NCBI RefSeq assembly: GCF_000784835.1
Contig: NZ_JSFH01000011.1
Coordinates: 1 to 64,000, forward strand
Reading direction: 5' to 3'
DNA from: Thermotoga sp. Mc24
GTDB lineage: Bacteria; Thermotogota; Thermotogae; Thermotogales; Thermotogaceae
DNA: 64,000 bases
In this document: one piece after another, positions 48,302-56,969 of the stretch
Position numbering within the stretch: the stretch's first letter is position 1
Layout of the letters: each line of letters opens with the position of its first letter
Notes under the pieces: generated by a model
Told to the model about the DNA's origin: nothing
The model's input: only the letters and a program-made list of their open reading frames with translations
Database searches by the model: none
Position numbers and translations under genes: made by a program

Positions 48302-49144
48302 TCACATTTCAAACACCTTTCTTGGATCCATGTAAAGGATCTCTACATCAGGCATTTCCTCTCTGTATCTTTTTATGACAGACTTGAGCTGTCTTATGTA
48401 GCGGGTGGAAATGTGGTAGAGAATGATTCTTTTGACACCTGCTGATTTCACAGACTCCATCACTTCATCTATGGCGGCGTGGTTCTTGTACCTTCGATCA
48501 CGTGCATCCAGGAACGTACACTCGTGGATGAGCAGTTCCGTTCCACGGATCTCCTCAGGATCGAGTGCCAGCGAGTCTCCACTGATGGTGAGGATCTTTT
48601 TGTGATATTCTTCAGTGACAAAGTCTCTACCTTTCTCTTTTACAAGACGTGAAATTTCTTTGCTGTCCAGTTCCTGAAACTCTTTCTTCAGCTTTCTTCT
48701 AACCTCGAATACGTGATAACCAAAACTCACTTCAGAAGAAACGTGTTTCGTTTTGAACGGCTGAACGTACCTCTTGAATCCCCCTGCGTCTCTCAGAAAA
48801 ACTGTCTCACCTTCCCTCAGAGGGTGAACATTGAAGGAGAATCTGAGATCGGGGTTTGCTCTCTTTATGAATTCGGTGTACTCCTCCACTGCCCTATTCC
48901 CCTCTGGATAGAAAACATCGAGGGGCTTCTCTCTGTCTCCCATACCGTTGTTCCTTATGTTTACAACGCCCCACAATCCCGCTATGTGATCCACGTGACC
49001 ATGAGTGAGAAAGATGTATTTGAAGGCGTACACCTTACTTCCAAGAGTCGTGGAGACACCCTCTCCCGCATCGAAGAGTATGCGCTCCGGTGAATAATAG
49101 ATCCAAGTGGAAAACAGCGCCTTTGAAAACCCTATGATGTTCAT
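48302..49144 (-). CDS. rnz: tRNase Z (3' tRNA-processing endonuclease)
   Basis: 280 residues of metallo-beta-lactamase fold. HGHVDH (about residues 48-53) binds zinc, with further ligands near TKHVSSE, SGDSLA and a late YHISTRY His. The N-terminus is very short before the metal site, and a basic middle stretch ([16 protein letters not shown]) may be the flexible tRNA-binding arm. From memory, the T. maritima enzyme cleaves after the encoded CCA rather than after the discriminator base. The tRNA-Leu in this window does encode CCA. ATG 49144 overlaps the L9 gene by ATGA. Confidence 0.93.
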   Translation of the reverse strand: MNIIGFSKALFSTWIYYSPERILFDAGEGVSTTLGSKVYAFKYIFLTHGHVDHIAGLWGVVNIRNNGMGDREKPLDVFYPEGNRAVEEYTEFIKRANPDLRFSFNVHPLREGETVFLRDAGGFKRYVQPFKTKHVSSEVSFGYHVFEVRRKLKKEFQELDSKEISRLVKEKGRDFVTEEYHKKILTISGDSLALDPEEIRGTELLIHECTFLDARDRRYKNHAAIDEVMESVKSAGVKRIILYHISTRYIRQLKSVIKRYREEMPDVEILYMDPRKVFEM

Positions 49145-49590
49145 TCTTCTCTCTCCACCCTGATCTTTATCGTGTCCTTAACACCTCCTGGCAGACTGAC
49201 TTCCAGAGAGTATTCACCCAGTTCTTTTATGGGTTTGTCCAGTTTGAACCACTTTTTATCGAGCTCCAAACCGGTGGTTTTTGAAATCTCTTCTGCGAGT
49301 GTCGCAGCTGTAACAGCTCCGAATATCTTTCCACCTTCACCCGCTTTGACCTTCACGACGTGAGTTCTTTTTTTCAATTCCTTGAGGATCTTTTCGCTCT
49401 CTTCTCGTTCTCGTTCCTTTTTTCTTTTCTCTATTTCCTTTTCGTGTTTTATTGCCCTTTCAAGCCCTTCCGTGTATTCTTTTGCAAAACCGCGGGGTAT
49501 GAGGTAGTTCCTCGCGTACCCATCCGAAACTTCTTTGATTTCACCCTTTTTTCCGATCTTTGGAATGTCCCTGAGAAGTATCACCTTCAA
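49141..49590 (-). CDS. rplI: 50S ribosomal protein L9
   Basis: 149 residues, full length. The N-terminal globular domain ([35 protein letters not shown]) carries the L9 signature. A long charged connecting helix follows ([21 protein letters not shown]), then a C-terminal domain ([15 protein letters not shown]). Start TTG 49590 with AGGAGGTGATCTGTT upstream. It is the first gene of the minus run that continues with tRNase Z, NfeD and SPFH. rpsF, ssb and rpsR, its common neighbours, are not here. Confidence 0.97.
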   Translation of the reverse strand: MKVILLRDIPKIGKKGEIKEVSDGYARNYLIPRGFAKEYTEGLERAIKHEKEIEKRKKEREREESEKILKELKKRTHVVKVKAGEGGKIFGAVTAATLAEEISKTTGLELDKKWFKLDKPIKELGEYSLEVSLPGGVKDTIKIRVEREE

Positions 49591-49623
49591 AACAGATCAC
49601 CTCCTGAAAATTTTTCCTTATCT

Positions 49624-49649
49624 ATTCTATCATGCTTGATTGATATAAT
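49624..49649. promoter_or_regulatory. Back-to-back extended -10 promoters for rplI and the nucleotidyltransferase gene
   Basis: Minus-strand TGATAGAAT at 49632-49624 points to rplI. Plus-strand TGATATAAT at 49641-49649 points to the gene starting at 49673. They are 8 bp apart and lack clear -35 elements. This is the same type of pair as between thiN and ogt. Confidence 0.6.
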
Positions 49650-49672
49650 CTTGAAGAGAGGAGGTGTGAAGT

Positions 49673-50740
49673 GTGCAGAAAGCGATAGTTCTGTGTGCTG
49701 GAAAAGGGACAAGACTCAGACCACTCACGTTCACAACCGCCAAACACCTTATTCCTATTGCTAACAAGCCTATTCTCTTCTACAGTCTGGAAAATATCGC
49801 ACAAGCTGGTATCGAAGAAGTGGGGATCGTGGTGAGCCCTCACAATGCCGAAGAGTTCAAGAGCATAGTTGGTGCGGGTGAGAACTTCGGTCTCAAGATC
49901 TCTTACATCATCCAGGAGGAACCCAAAGGTCTTGCACATGCCGTCTGGGTTTCACGAGAATTTATTGGAGACGAAGATTTCATGATGTACCTGGGAGACA
50001 ACCTCATTCTCGAAGATCTGGGAAAATTCGTGAAAGATTTTGAAAATTCGGACTATGCCGCTTCAATTCTGCTATCACCAGTCAAGGATCCAACCCGTTT
50101 CGGTGTAGCCGTGATGGAAGGTGACAGAGTGATAAAGGTTGTGGAAAAACCCAAAACACCTCCCAGCAACCTCGCCATAGTGGGTCTCTATCTTTTCAAA
50201 AGTAAGATCTTCGAAGGGATAAAGAACATAAGACCTTCTTGGAGAGGAGAACTCGAGATAACGGACGCCATCGAATACCTTATTGAAAAGGGTGAAAAGG
50301 TTCGAGGTTACATCGTTTACGGTTGGTGGAAAGACACTGGAAAGCCTGAAGATCTGCTAGAAGCCAACAGGAAGATCCTGATGGAGACAACCGAAGAACT
50401 TCTCGGGGAAATGGATGACAAGTCCTCCATACAAGGGCCTGTTAGAATAGGAAAAGCGTCGAAAATCGTCAATTCTGTGATTAGAGGTCCCGCAGTCATA
50501 GGAGATAATTGCTTCATAAAGAACTCTTACATAGGTCCCTACTCTTCAATAGGCAACGGCGTGATTCTCGAAGACTGTGAAGTGGAAAACAGCATCGTGA
50601 TGGATGAATGCTCCATAACGGGTGTGGAAAAAAGGATAGATTCTTCTATACTGGGAAAGGGAGTTTCTGTGAGGGGATCACAGAAGAGACCCGCGAGTTT
50701 GAATCTCATCCTGGGAGACATGAGTCGGGTGGAACTTTAA
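49673..50740 (+). CDS. Glucose-1-phosphate thymidylyltransferase, long form
   Basis: 355 residues. N-terminal nucleotidyltransferase domain: VLCAGKGTRLRPLTFTTAKHLIPIANKPI, then MYLGDNL with a catalytic Asp near residue 110, VEKPKTPPSNLAIVGLYLF and ELEITDAIEYLI. The C-terminal part (about residues 250-345) is a left-handed beta helix of hexapeptide repeats (VIGDNCFIKNSYIGPYSSIGNGV). This matches the RmlA-long type, making an NDP-glucose for surface sugars. No other rml gene is nearby, so the product sugar is open. GTG 49673 with GAGGAGGTGTG upstream. Confidence 0.9.
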   Translation: MQKAIVLCAGKGTRLRPLTFTTAKHLIPIANKPILFYSLENIAQAGIEEVGIVVSPHNAEEFKSIVGAGENFGLKISYIIQEEPKGLAHAVWVSREFIGDEDFMMYLGDNLILEDLGKFVKDFENSDYAASILLSPVKDPTRFGVAVMEGDRVIKVVEKPKTPPSNLAIVGLYLFKSKIFEGIKNIRPSWRGELEITDAIEYLIEKGEKVRGYIVYGWWKDTGKPEDLLEANRKILMETTEELLGEMDDKSSIQGPVRIGKASKIVNSVIRGPAVIGDNCFIKNSYIGPYSSIGNGVILEDCEVENSIVMDECSITGVEKRIDSSILGKGVSVRGSQKRPASLNLILGDMSRVEL

Positions 50741-50742
50741 AA

Positions 50743-50765
50743 AAGAGGGGCTTTGAGCCCCTCTT
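50743..50765. terminator. Bidirectional terminator between the nucleotidyltransferase gene and secF
   Basis: Stem AAGAGGGGCT (50743-50752) and AGCCCCTCTT (50756-50765) with a 3-nt loop. On the minus strand it is followed by TTTT, then AAAG, giving a T-run for secF. On the plus strand it is followed by ATTG, so it is weaker that way. Confidence 0.75.
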
Positions 50766-51645
50766 ATTGTTTCGTCCACTTCACGATGATAGGCGAGACA
50801 ATGTAAAGCGAGGAGTACGTTCCTACAACCGTTCCCACTGTCATTCCAAAAGCGAAAGGTTTGACGGCGTTTCCGGCGAACAGAAGAAGGACAAAAACGA
50901 CGAAGAACGTGGTGAGAGAGGTATTTATCGTTCTGGCGAGTACCTGATTTATACTCATGTTCACAATGTTCACCATGTTCCTTCCGCGATATCTTTTCAT
51001 GTTCTCTCTGATCCTGTCTGAAAGAACGATCGTGTCGTTGAGAGAGTAACCAAGCAACGTGAGAAATGCTGCCACCGCCGCGACGTTTATCTCGTAGCCG
51101 AACAGCGAGAAGAATCCCATGGTGATGAGCACATCGTGTATCAGAGCCACAACGGCAGCGACTCCAAAGATGAACCTGAACCTGATAGTGATGTAGATGA
51201 GGAGAACAACAAGAGCCACCAGAATCGCTGTCCACGTTCCCCTTCTGATTTCCTCGGCCGCCGTTCCACTGATCTCATTGAAGGACACCACCTTACCAGA
51301 AAGGAGTTTTTCCATCTCTTCCTGAATTTTCTGCTTTTCATCTGGTTCGTAAGTTTTCGGAACGATGATGGAGTACTTCTGAACGTTTGAAGGATCACCC
51401 GCAGAACGAACTGCCACTATCCTTGCCTTTGCAAATTCCTCAGAGATTTGAGAGATGGCCGTTCTTATGTCGCTTTCCGTAATCTCTATATTTTCAAATC
51501 TCACTATGATTTCAGAACCACCGGTGAATTCCACCCCGAAGTTGAATCCTCTTGTTAATATGGAAACGATGGATATCGCTATTAGTATCAGCGAGATCGC
51601 GATGAAGATCTTCGACTTTCCCATGAAATCAATTTCTTTTCTCAT
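50764..51645 (-). CDS. secF: Protein translocase subunit SecF
   Basis: 293 residues with six membrane helices. Conserved FNFGVEFTGGSEIIVRF near residue 32, then ALVVLLIYITIRFRFIFGVAAVVALIHDVLITMGFF, and LTLLGYSLNDTIVLSDRIREN (family D4-type motif). A final helix bundle contains NTSLTTFFVVFVLLLF. With SecD it pulls exported proteins through SecYEG using the ion gradient. ATG 51645 overlaps the secD stop (ATGA). Confidence 0.97.
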   Translation of the reverse strand: MRKEIDFMGKSKIFIAISLILIAISIVSILTRGFNFGVEFTGGSEIIVRFENIEITESDIRTAISQISEEFAKARIVAVRSAGDPSNVQKYSIIVPKTYEPDEKQKIQEEMEKLLSGKVVSFNEISGTAAEEIRRGTWTAILVALVVLLIYITIRFRFIFGVAAVVALIHDVLITMGFFSLFGYEINVAAVAAFLTLLGYSLNDTIVLSDRIRENMKRYRGRNMVNIVNMSINQVLARTINTSLTTFFVVFVLLLFAGNAVKPFAFGMTVGTVVGTYSSLYIVSPIIVKWTKQ

Positions 51646-53039
51646 TGCCCGGTCCCTCCCTGTGCCTCACCGGCTCTGAAGGGTTTTATGAAGCGCGCAA
51701 GTGCATCGAGAAGCAGACGGCTGAACACCAGATTCACAAAGATACTGCCAAGTACACCGATGGTCAGAGTGATGGCAAAGCCTTTGATGGTTCCAGTACC
51801 AAAATAGTAGAGGATGAGACCTGTGAGTATCGTTGTGATGTTCGCATCGAGTATCGTCGAAAGCGATCTGTCGAAACCAGCCGCTATGGAAGTTTTAACA
51901 GGTTTACCCAGTCTCATCTCTTCTTTTATTCTTTCGTATATGATCACGTTTCCATCGACGGTCGTTCCTATAGTGAGGATGATACCCGCTATTCCAGGGA
52001 GGGTAAGGATGAATTTGCCGGCCGCCATCACACCAAGAAGTAATACGGTGTTGTAAATGAGAGCAAGATCGGCGACAATTCCCATCGTTCTGTAGTAGAT
52101 GATCATGTAAGCGAGAACGAGTATGAGTCCGATTATTCCCGCTTTCAGGGAGGCATCGATCACATCACGTCCAAGGAGTGGTGCAACCCATCCCGAAGAG
52201 GTTTTTGCGAGCCTTGCGGGAAGCGCACCACTTCTCAGAATGGCAGCGAGCTGTTTCGCTTCTTCCAGTGAGAAGTTACCTGTTATTTCTGCCTTCCCAT
52301 CAGTTATGATCGCGACTACCTGACCCGCGAACTGAACAACATTGTCGAGTACTATGGCGAGTCTCTTCTTTGGATCGTAGGTTCCTTCAGGAACATACAA
52401 TGCCTGTGTGATCCTCTTGAACACATCGACGTATTCCTTCGCGAGTTCAAAGGAGACCTTGTAACCGTACCTTCCCGTTCTTGTCTCCACTTCAGGTCTT
52501 GCATACACGATTCTTGGGGCTTCAAGAACCAGATCTCTCCTTCCCATTATCTCTTTTTTCACGAGGTACCACTTTCCGTCTCTCCCTTTGAGCCATACCG
52601 CATTTTCCCTTCTGGCTTCAAGGGAAAGTTCAGGTACCTTGTACGGATCTTCACCAAGGTACTCATCGAGAACCTGAGCAAAATAAAGGACACCCGTCGA
52701 TCCGATCAACTTTTCTGCCTGGACCGTGTCGGTTGCCCCGGGTATCTCCACCACTATGTAGTACTTGTTATCCCGGAGCACTTTATTGACAGCTGCTTCT
52801 GTGTAACCAGCCGCATCGAGCCTGTTTCTCAACACAGTCCACACGTCATCCACAACATCGGAAGGATTTTCTGTTCCTTGCTGAACTTCAAGCATGTATT
52901 CGATCCTTGCACCACCTTTTATATCCAGTCCAAGGCGAATATTGGACGTCCATCCTCCTTTACTGGGCCAGAAGATGGCAAGCAAAGCACCAGCCAGTAC
53001 CAGTAGAACTACTACGAGCCTTACTCTGTCTCCCCTCAT
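51642..53039 (-). CDS. secD: Protein translocase subunit SecD
   Basis: 465 residues. An N-terminal membrane helix (VRLVVVLLVLAGALLAIFW), then LGLDIKGGARIEYMLEV, a periplasmic region (about 50-270) shorter than in E. coli, and the six-helix RND-like part with GIAGIILTIGTTVDGNVIIYERIKEE and GFDRSLSTILDANITTILTGLIL. Size fits the one-domain thermophile SecD. The start ATG 53039 is 3 nt after yajC. The operon order yajC-secD-secF is standard. Confidence 0.97.
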   Translation of the reverse strand: MRGDRVRLVVVLLVLAGALLAIFWPSKGGWTSNIRLGLDIKGGARIEYMLEVQQGTENPSDVVDDVWTVLRNRLDAAGYTEAAVNKVLRDNKYYIVVEIPGATDTVQAEKLIGSTGVLYFAQVLDEYLGEDPYKVPELSLEARRENAVWLKGRDGKWYLVKKEIMGRRDLVLEAPRIVYARPEVETRTGRYGYKVSFELAKEYVDVFKRITQALYVPEGTYDPKKRLAIVLDNVVQFAGQVVAIITDGKAEITGNFSLEEAKQLAAILRSGALPARLAKTSSGWVAPLLGRDVIDASLKAGIIGLILVLAYMIIYYRTMGIVADLALIYNTVLLLGVMAAGKFILTLPGIAGIILTIGTTVDGNVIIYERIKEEMRLGKPVKTSIAAGFDRSLSTILDANITTILTGLILYYFGTGTIKGFAITLTIGVLGSIFVNLVFSRLLLDALARFIKPFRAGEAQGGTGQ

Positions 53040-53042
53040 TCA

Positions 53043-53390
53043 TCATCCCTCCTGATCTTCCTGTGACCTCTCCTTTATAACCGTGGAAATAGCCCTTTTT
53101 GTTATCTCAAGTTCCGTGGAATTCGCTGTTTTGATCTTGACGGTGTCTTTTTTGATATCGATGACTTTCCCAACGATTCCTCCAATTGTGACGACTGTGT
53201 CTCCTCGTTTTATCTGACTTATCATCTGCTGAAACTGTTTTTCCCTTCTCCTCTGGGGAAGGATGATCATGAAGTAAAAAATAGCTATGAAGAATATCAG
53301 CATGAAGAGGAGACTTCCCCAGCCACCTGTTGCGGTTGTGGTGCTACCGTTCGAAGCACCTGGAGCTGCTGCGTAAATGATCTCAGGCAT
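53043..53390 (-). CDS. yajC: YajC, SecDF-associated preprotein translocase subunit
   Basis: 115 residues: a short periplasmic start (PEIIYAAAPGASNGS), one membrane helix (LLFMLIFFIAIFYFMIILP), then the typical cytosolic QRRREKQFQQMISQIKRGDTVVTIGGIVGKVIDIK. The ATG at 53390 has GGAAAGGAGA before it. The open frame to 53411 would add RREERR-type residues and is less likely. It overlaps the preceding membrane protein gene by 8 nt and leads into secD after 3 nt. Confidence 0.95.
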   Translation of the reverse strand: MPEIIYAAAPGASNGSTTTATGGWGSLLFMLIFFIAIFYFMIILPQRRREKQFQQMISQIKRGDTVVTIGGIVGKVIDIKKDTVKIKTANSTELEITKRAISTVIKERSQEDQEG

Positions 53391-53883
53391 TCTCCTTTCC
53401 TCCCTTCTCAAATATCAATTGAAGCCGTCTGTAAACCAGTGGAACCAGAATGAATTGAAGAACGATACCGGGAATACCTGTGGTGAAACTCAACAAAATG
53501 GAGGTTAACGGCTGAAGCTTAATGCCAACAAGAGCCCCAAGAATGTAGTAAGAAACCGAGTAAACAAGCCTTCCGAGAACTACGGCGATGAGAATTCGAA
53601 CGAAAATGTTCTTCTTCATAACCCCTATAACGAGCCCGTACGTGAACACCTCAGGTATCATGAAGAGAAACATTGGAAATGGGGGCATTCCCATCGTTAA
53701 AAACGAGAGAAAAGGAAGTACCGCACCCGTTACTCCTCCCACGAAAGCCCCAGAGGTCGCTCCAGCGAGCATAGCTGCCAAGTGGAGAGGCAGGAACATT
53801 CTCCCAAGGTTCACCAGATGAAAGAGATAGGCAAGAGCTACACCAATAGCAAGCCACATCGCAGTGTAAGTCAGCTTTCGCAT
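53383..53883 (-). CDS. ECF transporter S-component-like membrane protein
   Basis: 166 residues with five to six membrane helices. The layout, small size and a first helix of type TYTAMWLAIGVALAYLFHLV followed by LPLHLAAMLAGATSGAFVGGVTGAVLPFLSFLTMG are typical of ECF (energy-coupling factor) S components of the COG4684-like group, which bind a vitamin or other small substrate. ATG 53883 was chosen over 53907 because GAGGGGTGAT lies before it. It follows ribF by 7 nt, which hints at a flavin or other vitamin, but this is inference. No EcfA or EcfT gene is nearby. Confidence 0.75.
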   Translation of the reverse strand: MRKLTYTAMWLAIGVALAYLFHLVNLGRMFLPLHLAAMLAGATSGAFVGGVTGAVLPFLSFLTMGMPPFPMFLFMIPEVFTYGLVIGVMKKNIFVRILIAVVLGRLVYSVSYYILGALVGIKLQPLTSILLSFTTGIPGIVLQFILVPLVYRRLQLIFEKGGKENA

Positions 53884-53890
53884 CCGAATA

Positions 53891-54772
53891 TCACCCCTCT
53901 TTTTCAAACTTCGAATTGATTATATCATCTATCATGTTTCTGGCGTTCTTTACATCCTGGTCAATAGCAGACTTCAGCTCCTTGATTGAACCAAATTTTT
54001 TCTCGTCCCTCATGAATTTCAACACTTCCAGTTTCAGCTTCTGTCCGTAAAGATCTCCTCCAAAATCCAGGATGTACACTTCGTACTTCACGTTTTTCGC
54101 ATCACCCACGGTGGGTCTGAAACCCACGTTCATGACACCAAACTTTTTCTTTCCATCTGGCAAATGAACTCTCACCAGATAAACTCCCCTTTTCAGATCT
54201 ACGAGTTTTTCATTTCCTCTGTCGATGTTGGCAGTTGGAAATCCCAACTTTCTTCCAAACTCCCTGTCTCTGTGGACGATTCCTTCGATTTCGAAATATC
54301 TACCAAGGTACAGAGGAATTTCCTCTGCTTTTCCTTCCTGAACGAGATTTCTAATCAGAGAACTGCTCACTCTTCTTCCCTGAACAACCACATCTTCGAT
54401 TTCGTAGACTTCTATACCCTTCTTTCTAAGAAAAGACGCGTCTCCGTTTGCGTTCTTGCCAAATTTGAAATCCTTTCCAACAACAACAGCTGACACTCCA
54501 GATAGATACCTCTCGACAAACTTTTCTGGAGTGAGATCTTTTATTCTGAAAAAATCCAGAACAACGGTTCTGGAGTAACGAGAAAGCATCTCCACCCTGC
54601 TTTCTACCGTCATGAGAAGACCGGGAAAATTCGGTGAGAAGTACTCGGGGGGATAGGATATGGTGTAGATCAGGCTATCGTCTTTCCTGAGGAAAGCTAT
54701 TTCCTTCATGGTTCTCAGAACCTTCTGGTGTCCGATGTGAACCCCATCGAAAACTCCAATGCTAACAACCAT
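53891..54772 (-). CDS. ribF: Bifunctional riboflavin kinase / FAD synthetase
   Basis: A 293-residue enzyme making FMN and then FAD. N-terminal adenylyltransferase domain: SIGVFDGVHIGHQKVL, VVVGKDFKFGKNANGD, and a RRVSSSLIRNLVQEG stretch. C-terminal kinase domain: GRKLGFPTANI, RGVYLVRVHL and FGVMNVGFRPT. ATG 54772 follows CGAGGTGAAAAGA. The longer frame (GTG 54781) overlaps truB. The start lies just after the truB stop, a common neighbour. The counterpart TM0857 has known structures. Confidence 0.97.
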   Translation of the reverse strand: MVVSIGVFDGVHIGHQKVLRTMKEIAFLRKDDSLIYTISYPPEYFSPNFPGLLMTVESRVEMLSRYSRTVVLDFFRIKDLTPEKFVERYLSGVSAVVVGKDFKFGKNANGDASFLRKKGIEVYEIEDVVVQGRRVSSSLIRNLVQEGKAEEIPLYLGRYFEIEGIVHRDREFGRKLGFPTANIDRGNEKLVDLKRGVYLVRVHLPDGKKKFGVMNVGFRPTVGDAKNVKYEVYILDFGGDLYGQKLKLEVLKFMRDEKKFGSIKELKSAIDQDVKNARNMIDDIINSKFEKEG

Positions 54773-54777
54773 TCTTT

Positions 54778-55707
54778 TCACCTCGTGTTGAAGACCTTTC
54801 TGAGAGTCAAAACTCGCTCGTTTCTCCCGTGTTTTCCCAAGGTTTTTAGAAACGAAGAATTTCTCTCCGCTTCAGCCAGAGCAAGCAACTGCCCCTCTTC
54901 GTTGAACACTCTGACAACCTCACCCTTTTTGAAACTGTCCCATTCCTTGAGCATCTCAAGGTATATTTGAGAGCCGTTTAGAATCATTTTCGTTGATTCT
55001 TGATGAACGACGACACACGGTAACCACTCGAGGCATTTTTCGAGCGGCACAATCTTGTTTTCTATCTCCTCAGGTGTAGCTTCGAATACGTTCAAACTTT
55101 CCTCGATTGTATGGGGGCCCACGCTCTCTCTTACGAGTTCAACAGCAGTGGCACCACAACCGAGTTTGTAACCTATATCCATACAGAGAGATCTTATGTA
55201 GGTGCCGGGAGACGCTTCTACTCTGAAAGAAACATCTTTTCCATCAATGTTCACATCCCATATCCTGAAAATCCTCACTCGTCTTGGAGGAAGGTTTATG
55301 ATCTTTCCTTCTCTCGCCAGCTTGTAGAGACGTTCGCCTTTGTATTTTTTGGCAGAATAGACAGGTGGAACCTGATTGTATTCCCCCACAAAAGAAAAGA
55401 TTGCTTCTCTTATTTCCTCTTCGGTAGCATTGCATTCCCGTTCTTCAACAACCTCGCCTGTTATATCGAAAGTTTCGGTTATCAAACCGAGTCTCATCTT
55501 CACCCAGTACACCTTTTTCAAATCTTTGTAGAACTCGAGAATTCTCGTCCCTTGGTTAACACCGAGTATGAGAACTCCACAGGCGAACGGATCGAGGGTA
55601 CCTCCGTGTCCGACTTTTCTCGTCTTCAATTTTTTTCTCACTTCGTCCACAACATCGTGCGATGTGGGTCCTTTAGGTTTGTAGGTTACAAGGATTCCGT
55701 GCTTCAC
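54778..55707 (-). CDS. truB: tRNA pseudouridine-55 synthase TruB
   Basis: A 309-residue enzyme converting U55 in the T-loop of tRNAs to pseudouridine. LVTYKPKGPTSHDVVDEVR at the start, the catalytic Asp in KVGHGGTLDPFACGVLILG near residue 39, then YWVKMRLGLITETFDITGEV and a C-terminal PUA domain (GEVVRVFNEEGQLLALAEAE). The GTG at 55707 overlaps the rbfA stop (GTGA). rbfA-truB-ribF is a widespread order. Confidence 0.97.
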   Translation of the reverse strand: MKHGILVTYKPKGPTSHDVVDEVRKKLKTRKVGHGGTLDPFACGVLILGVNQGTRILEFYKDLKKVYWVKMRLGLITETFDITGEVVEERECNATEEEIREAIFSFVGEYNQVPPVYSAKKYKGERLYKLAREGKIINLPPRRVRIFRIWDVNIDGKDVSFRVEASPGTYIRSLCMDIGYKLGCGATAVELVRESVGPHTIEESLNVFEATPEEIENKIVPLEKCLEWLPCVVVHQESTKMILNGSQIYLEMLKEWDSFKKGEVVRVFNEEGQLLALAEAERNSSFLKTLGKHGRNERVLTLRKVFNTR

Positions 55708-56099
55708 TCTTCTTCCTTATCCTCCTCTTTCTTTTCTTTGTCTTTCAGGGGATCGTATCCGAGTTGAACCAGCAATTGGTGAACTTTTACACTCGCTTCT
55801 ATGCCTTTATCCTCGTAAAAACGGATTTCAGGAGCAACATAGAGTCTCAAGTTTTTGGCAATAAAGGTTCTGAAAAAACCCTTTGCTCTGTTCAATATTT
55901 CAACCGTCTCTTTTCGCTCTTCTGGTGTGCCGAGAAAGCTGACATAGACGTCTGCGTACCTTTTGTCCTTTGATAGTTCCACTCTGGAAAACGTGACGAA
56001 ATCTTTCTTCAAACGAGGGTCTCTCAGTTGCTGGAGTGCTTCTGTCAGAAGCTTCTGAATCTCCGATTCGAGCATGGCTTTTCTATAAGCTGGATTCAT
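55704..56099 (-). CDS. rbfA: Ribosome-binding factor A
   Basis: A 131-residue KH-type protein that helps mature the 30S subunit. AYRKAMLESEIQKLLTEALQQLRDPRL at the start, FSRVELSKDKRYADVYVSFLGTPEER in the middle and LRLYVAPEIRFYEDKG later form the family pattern. A charged low-complexity tail (KDKEKKEEDKEEE) ends it. ATG 56099 has AGGAGGTGAAAAGA. The GTG or ATG-like frame to 56108 is not needed. Confidence 0.96.
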   Translation of the reverse strand: MNPAYRKAMLESEIQKLLTEALQQLRDPRLKKDFVTFSRVELSKDKRYADVYVSFLGTPEERKETVEILNRAKGFFRTFIAKNLRLYVAPEIRFYEDKGIEASVKVHQLLVQLGYDPLKDKEKKEEDKEEE

Positions 56100-56111
56100 T
56101 CTTTTCACCTC

Positions 56112-56969
56112 CTAATCTATCTGCAAGAATTCCTGAGCCTTGCTGTACTTCTCCTTAGATTTATCCAGTATTCGCAAAAAAGTTTTCGGTTTCATCTTCA
56201 ATACATTCAAGGCGAAAGGTGAAAGTTCCGGATCTCCCCACGAAAGAGATGCTCCTTTCATCATGATATTCGCTATCACATCTCCAATGTGGACCATAGA
56301 AACTTGATTGACGAAGAGTTCGTTTGGGTTGCCCTCAACGTTGTGATGGTACTCCGCAGACAAAATCAAAAGATCTGGGAAATTCCACTTTCTGAGTAGC
56401 TTTGCTCCTACTTCAGGGTGTGGTGGGATCCCAAGCTCCTCTTCTATGTCTATGAGGTTCTTCTTAGTCTTTTGAGCGATTCTGACTTCCGCTTCGAGTA
56501 TATCGGAGAACAGAAGATCATAAACCACCTTGCCCAGATCGTGAAGAAGTCCCGCTATGAAAATCTCCTCCTTGAGGGGATAGCCCATTGCTTCTGCAAC
56601 GGTTTCTGAAGCGATAGCACTCACTACGAAATGCTCCCAGAGCTTTTCGCGGTCGATGCCAGAAGAGCCGTTTTTGAAAACCATATCGTAAGTGAAAACG
56701 CTGAGGGCGAGATTCCTCACCGTTTTAAAACCAAGGATCATCACTGCTTCGCTCAACGTGGTTATCTTTCTTGGAACACCATAATAAGCTGAGTTGGCTA
56801 GTTTCAACACTCTGGCACTCAAGCTTGCGTCCATCATGAGAGTGTTCGCTACTTCAGTCGAAGACGCATCCGGCTTCGAACAAACGGCGATTATCCTTTG
56901 AACAACAACATTCGGTGAGGGTAACTTGTCTATCTCTTCAATTATCTTGTCTATTATCTTCGCCGGCAC
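56112..56969 (-). CDS. HDOD-domain signalling protein
   Basis: About 285 residues forming an HDOD domain: LPSPNVVVQRIIAVCSKPDASSTEVANTLMMDASLSARVLKLANSAYYG (family signature), EAVMILGFKTVRNLALS, then an HD-like core AGLLHDLGKVVYDLL with the HD pair present, and YHHNVEGNP near the end. HDOD proteins act in signalling and motility without known enzyme activity. The likely start is GTG 56969, inside the 3' end of the kinase gene (32-nt overlap), with no good ribosome site, suggesting coupled translation. The longer frame to 57038 is less likely. Confidence 0.85.
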   Translation of the reverse strand: MPAKIIDKIIEEIDKLPSPNVVVQRIIAVCSKPDASSTEVANTLMMDASLSARVLKLANSAYYGVPRKITTLSEAVMILGFKTVRNLALSVFTYDMVFKNGSSGIDREKLWEHFVVSAIASETVAEAMGYPLKEEIFIAGLLHDLGKVVYDLLFSDILEAEVRIAQKTKKNLIDIEEELGIPPHPEVGAKLLRKWNFPDLLILSAEYHHNVEGNPNELFVNQVSMVHIGDVIANIMMKGASLSWGDPELSPFALNVLKMKPKTFLRILDKSKEKYSKAQEFLQID

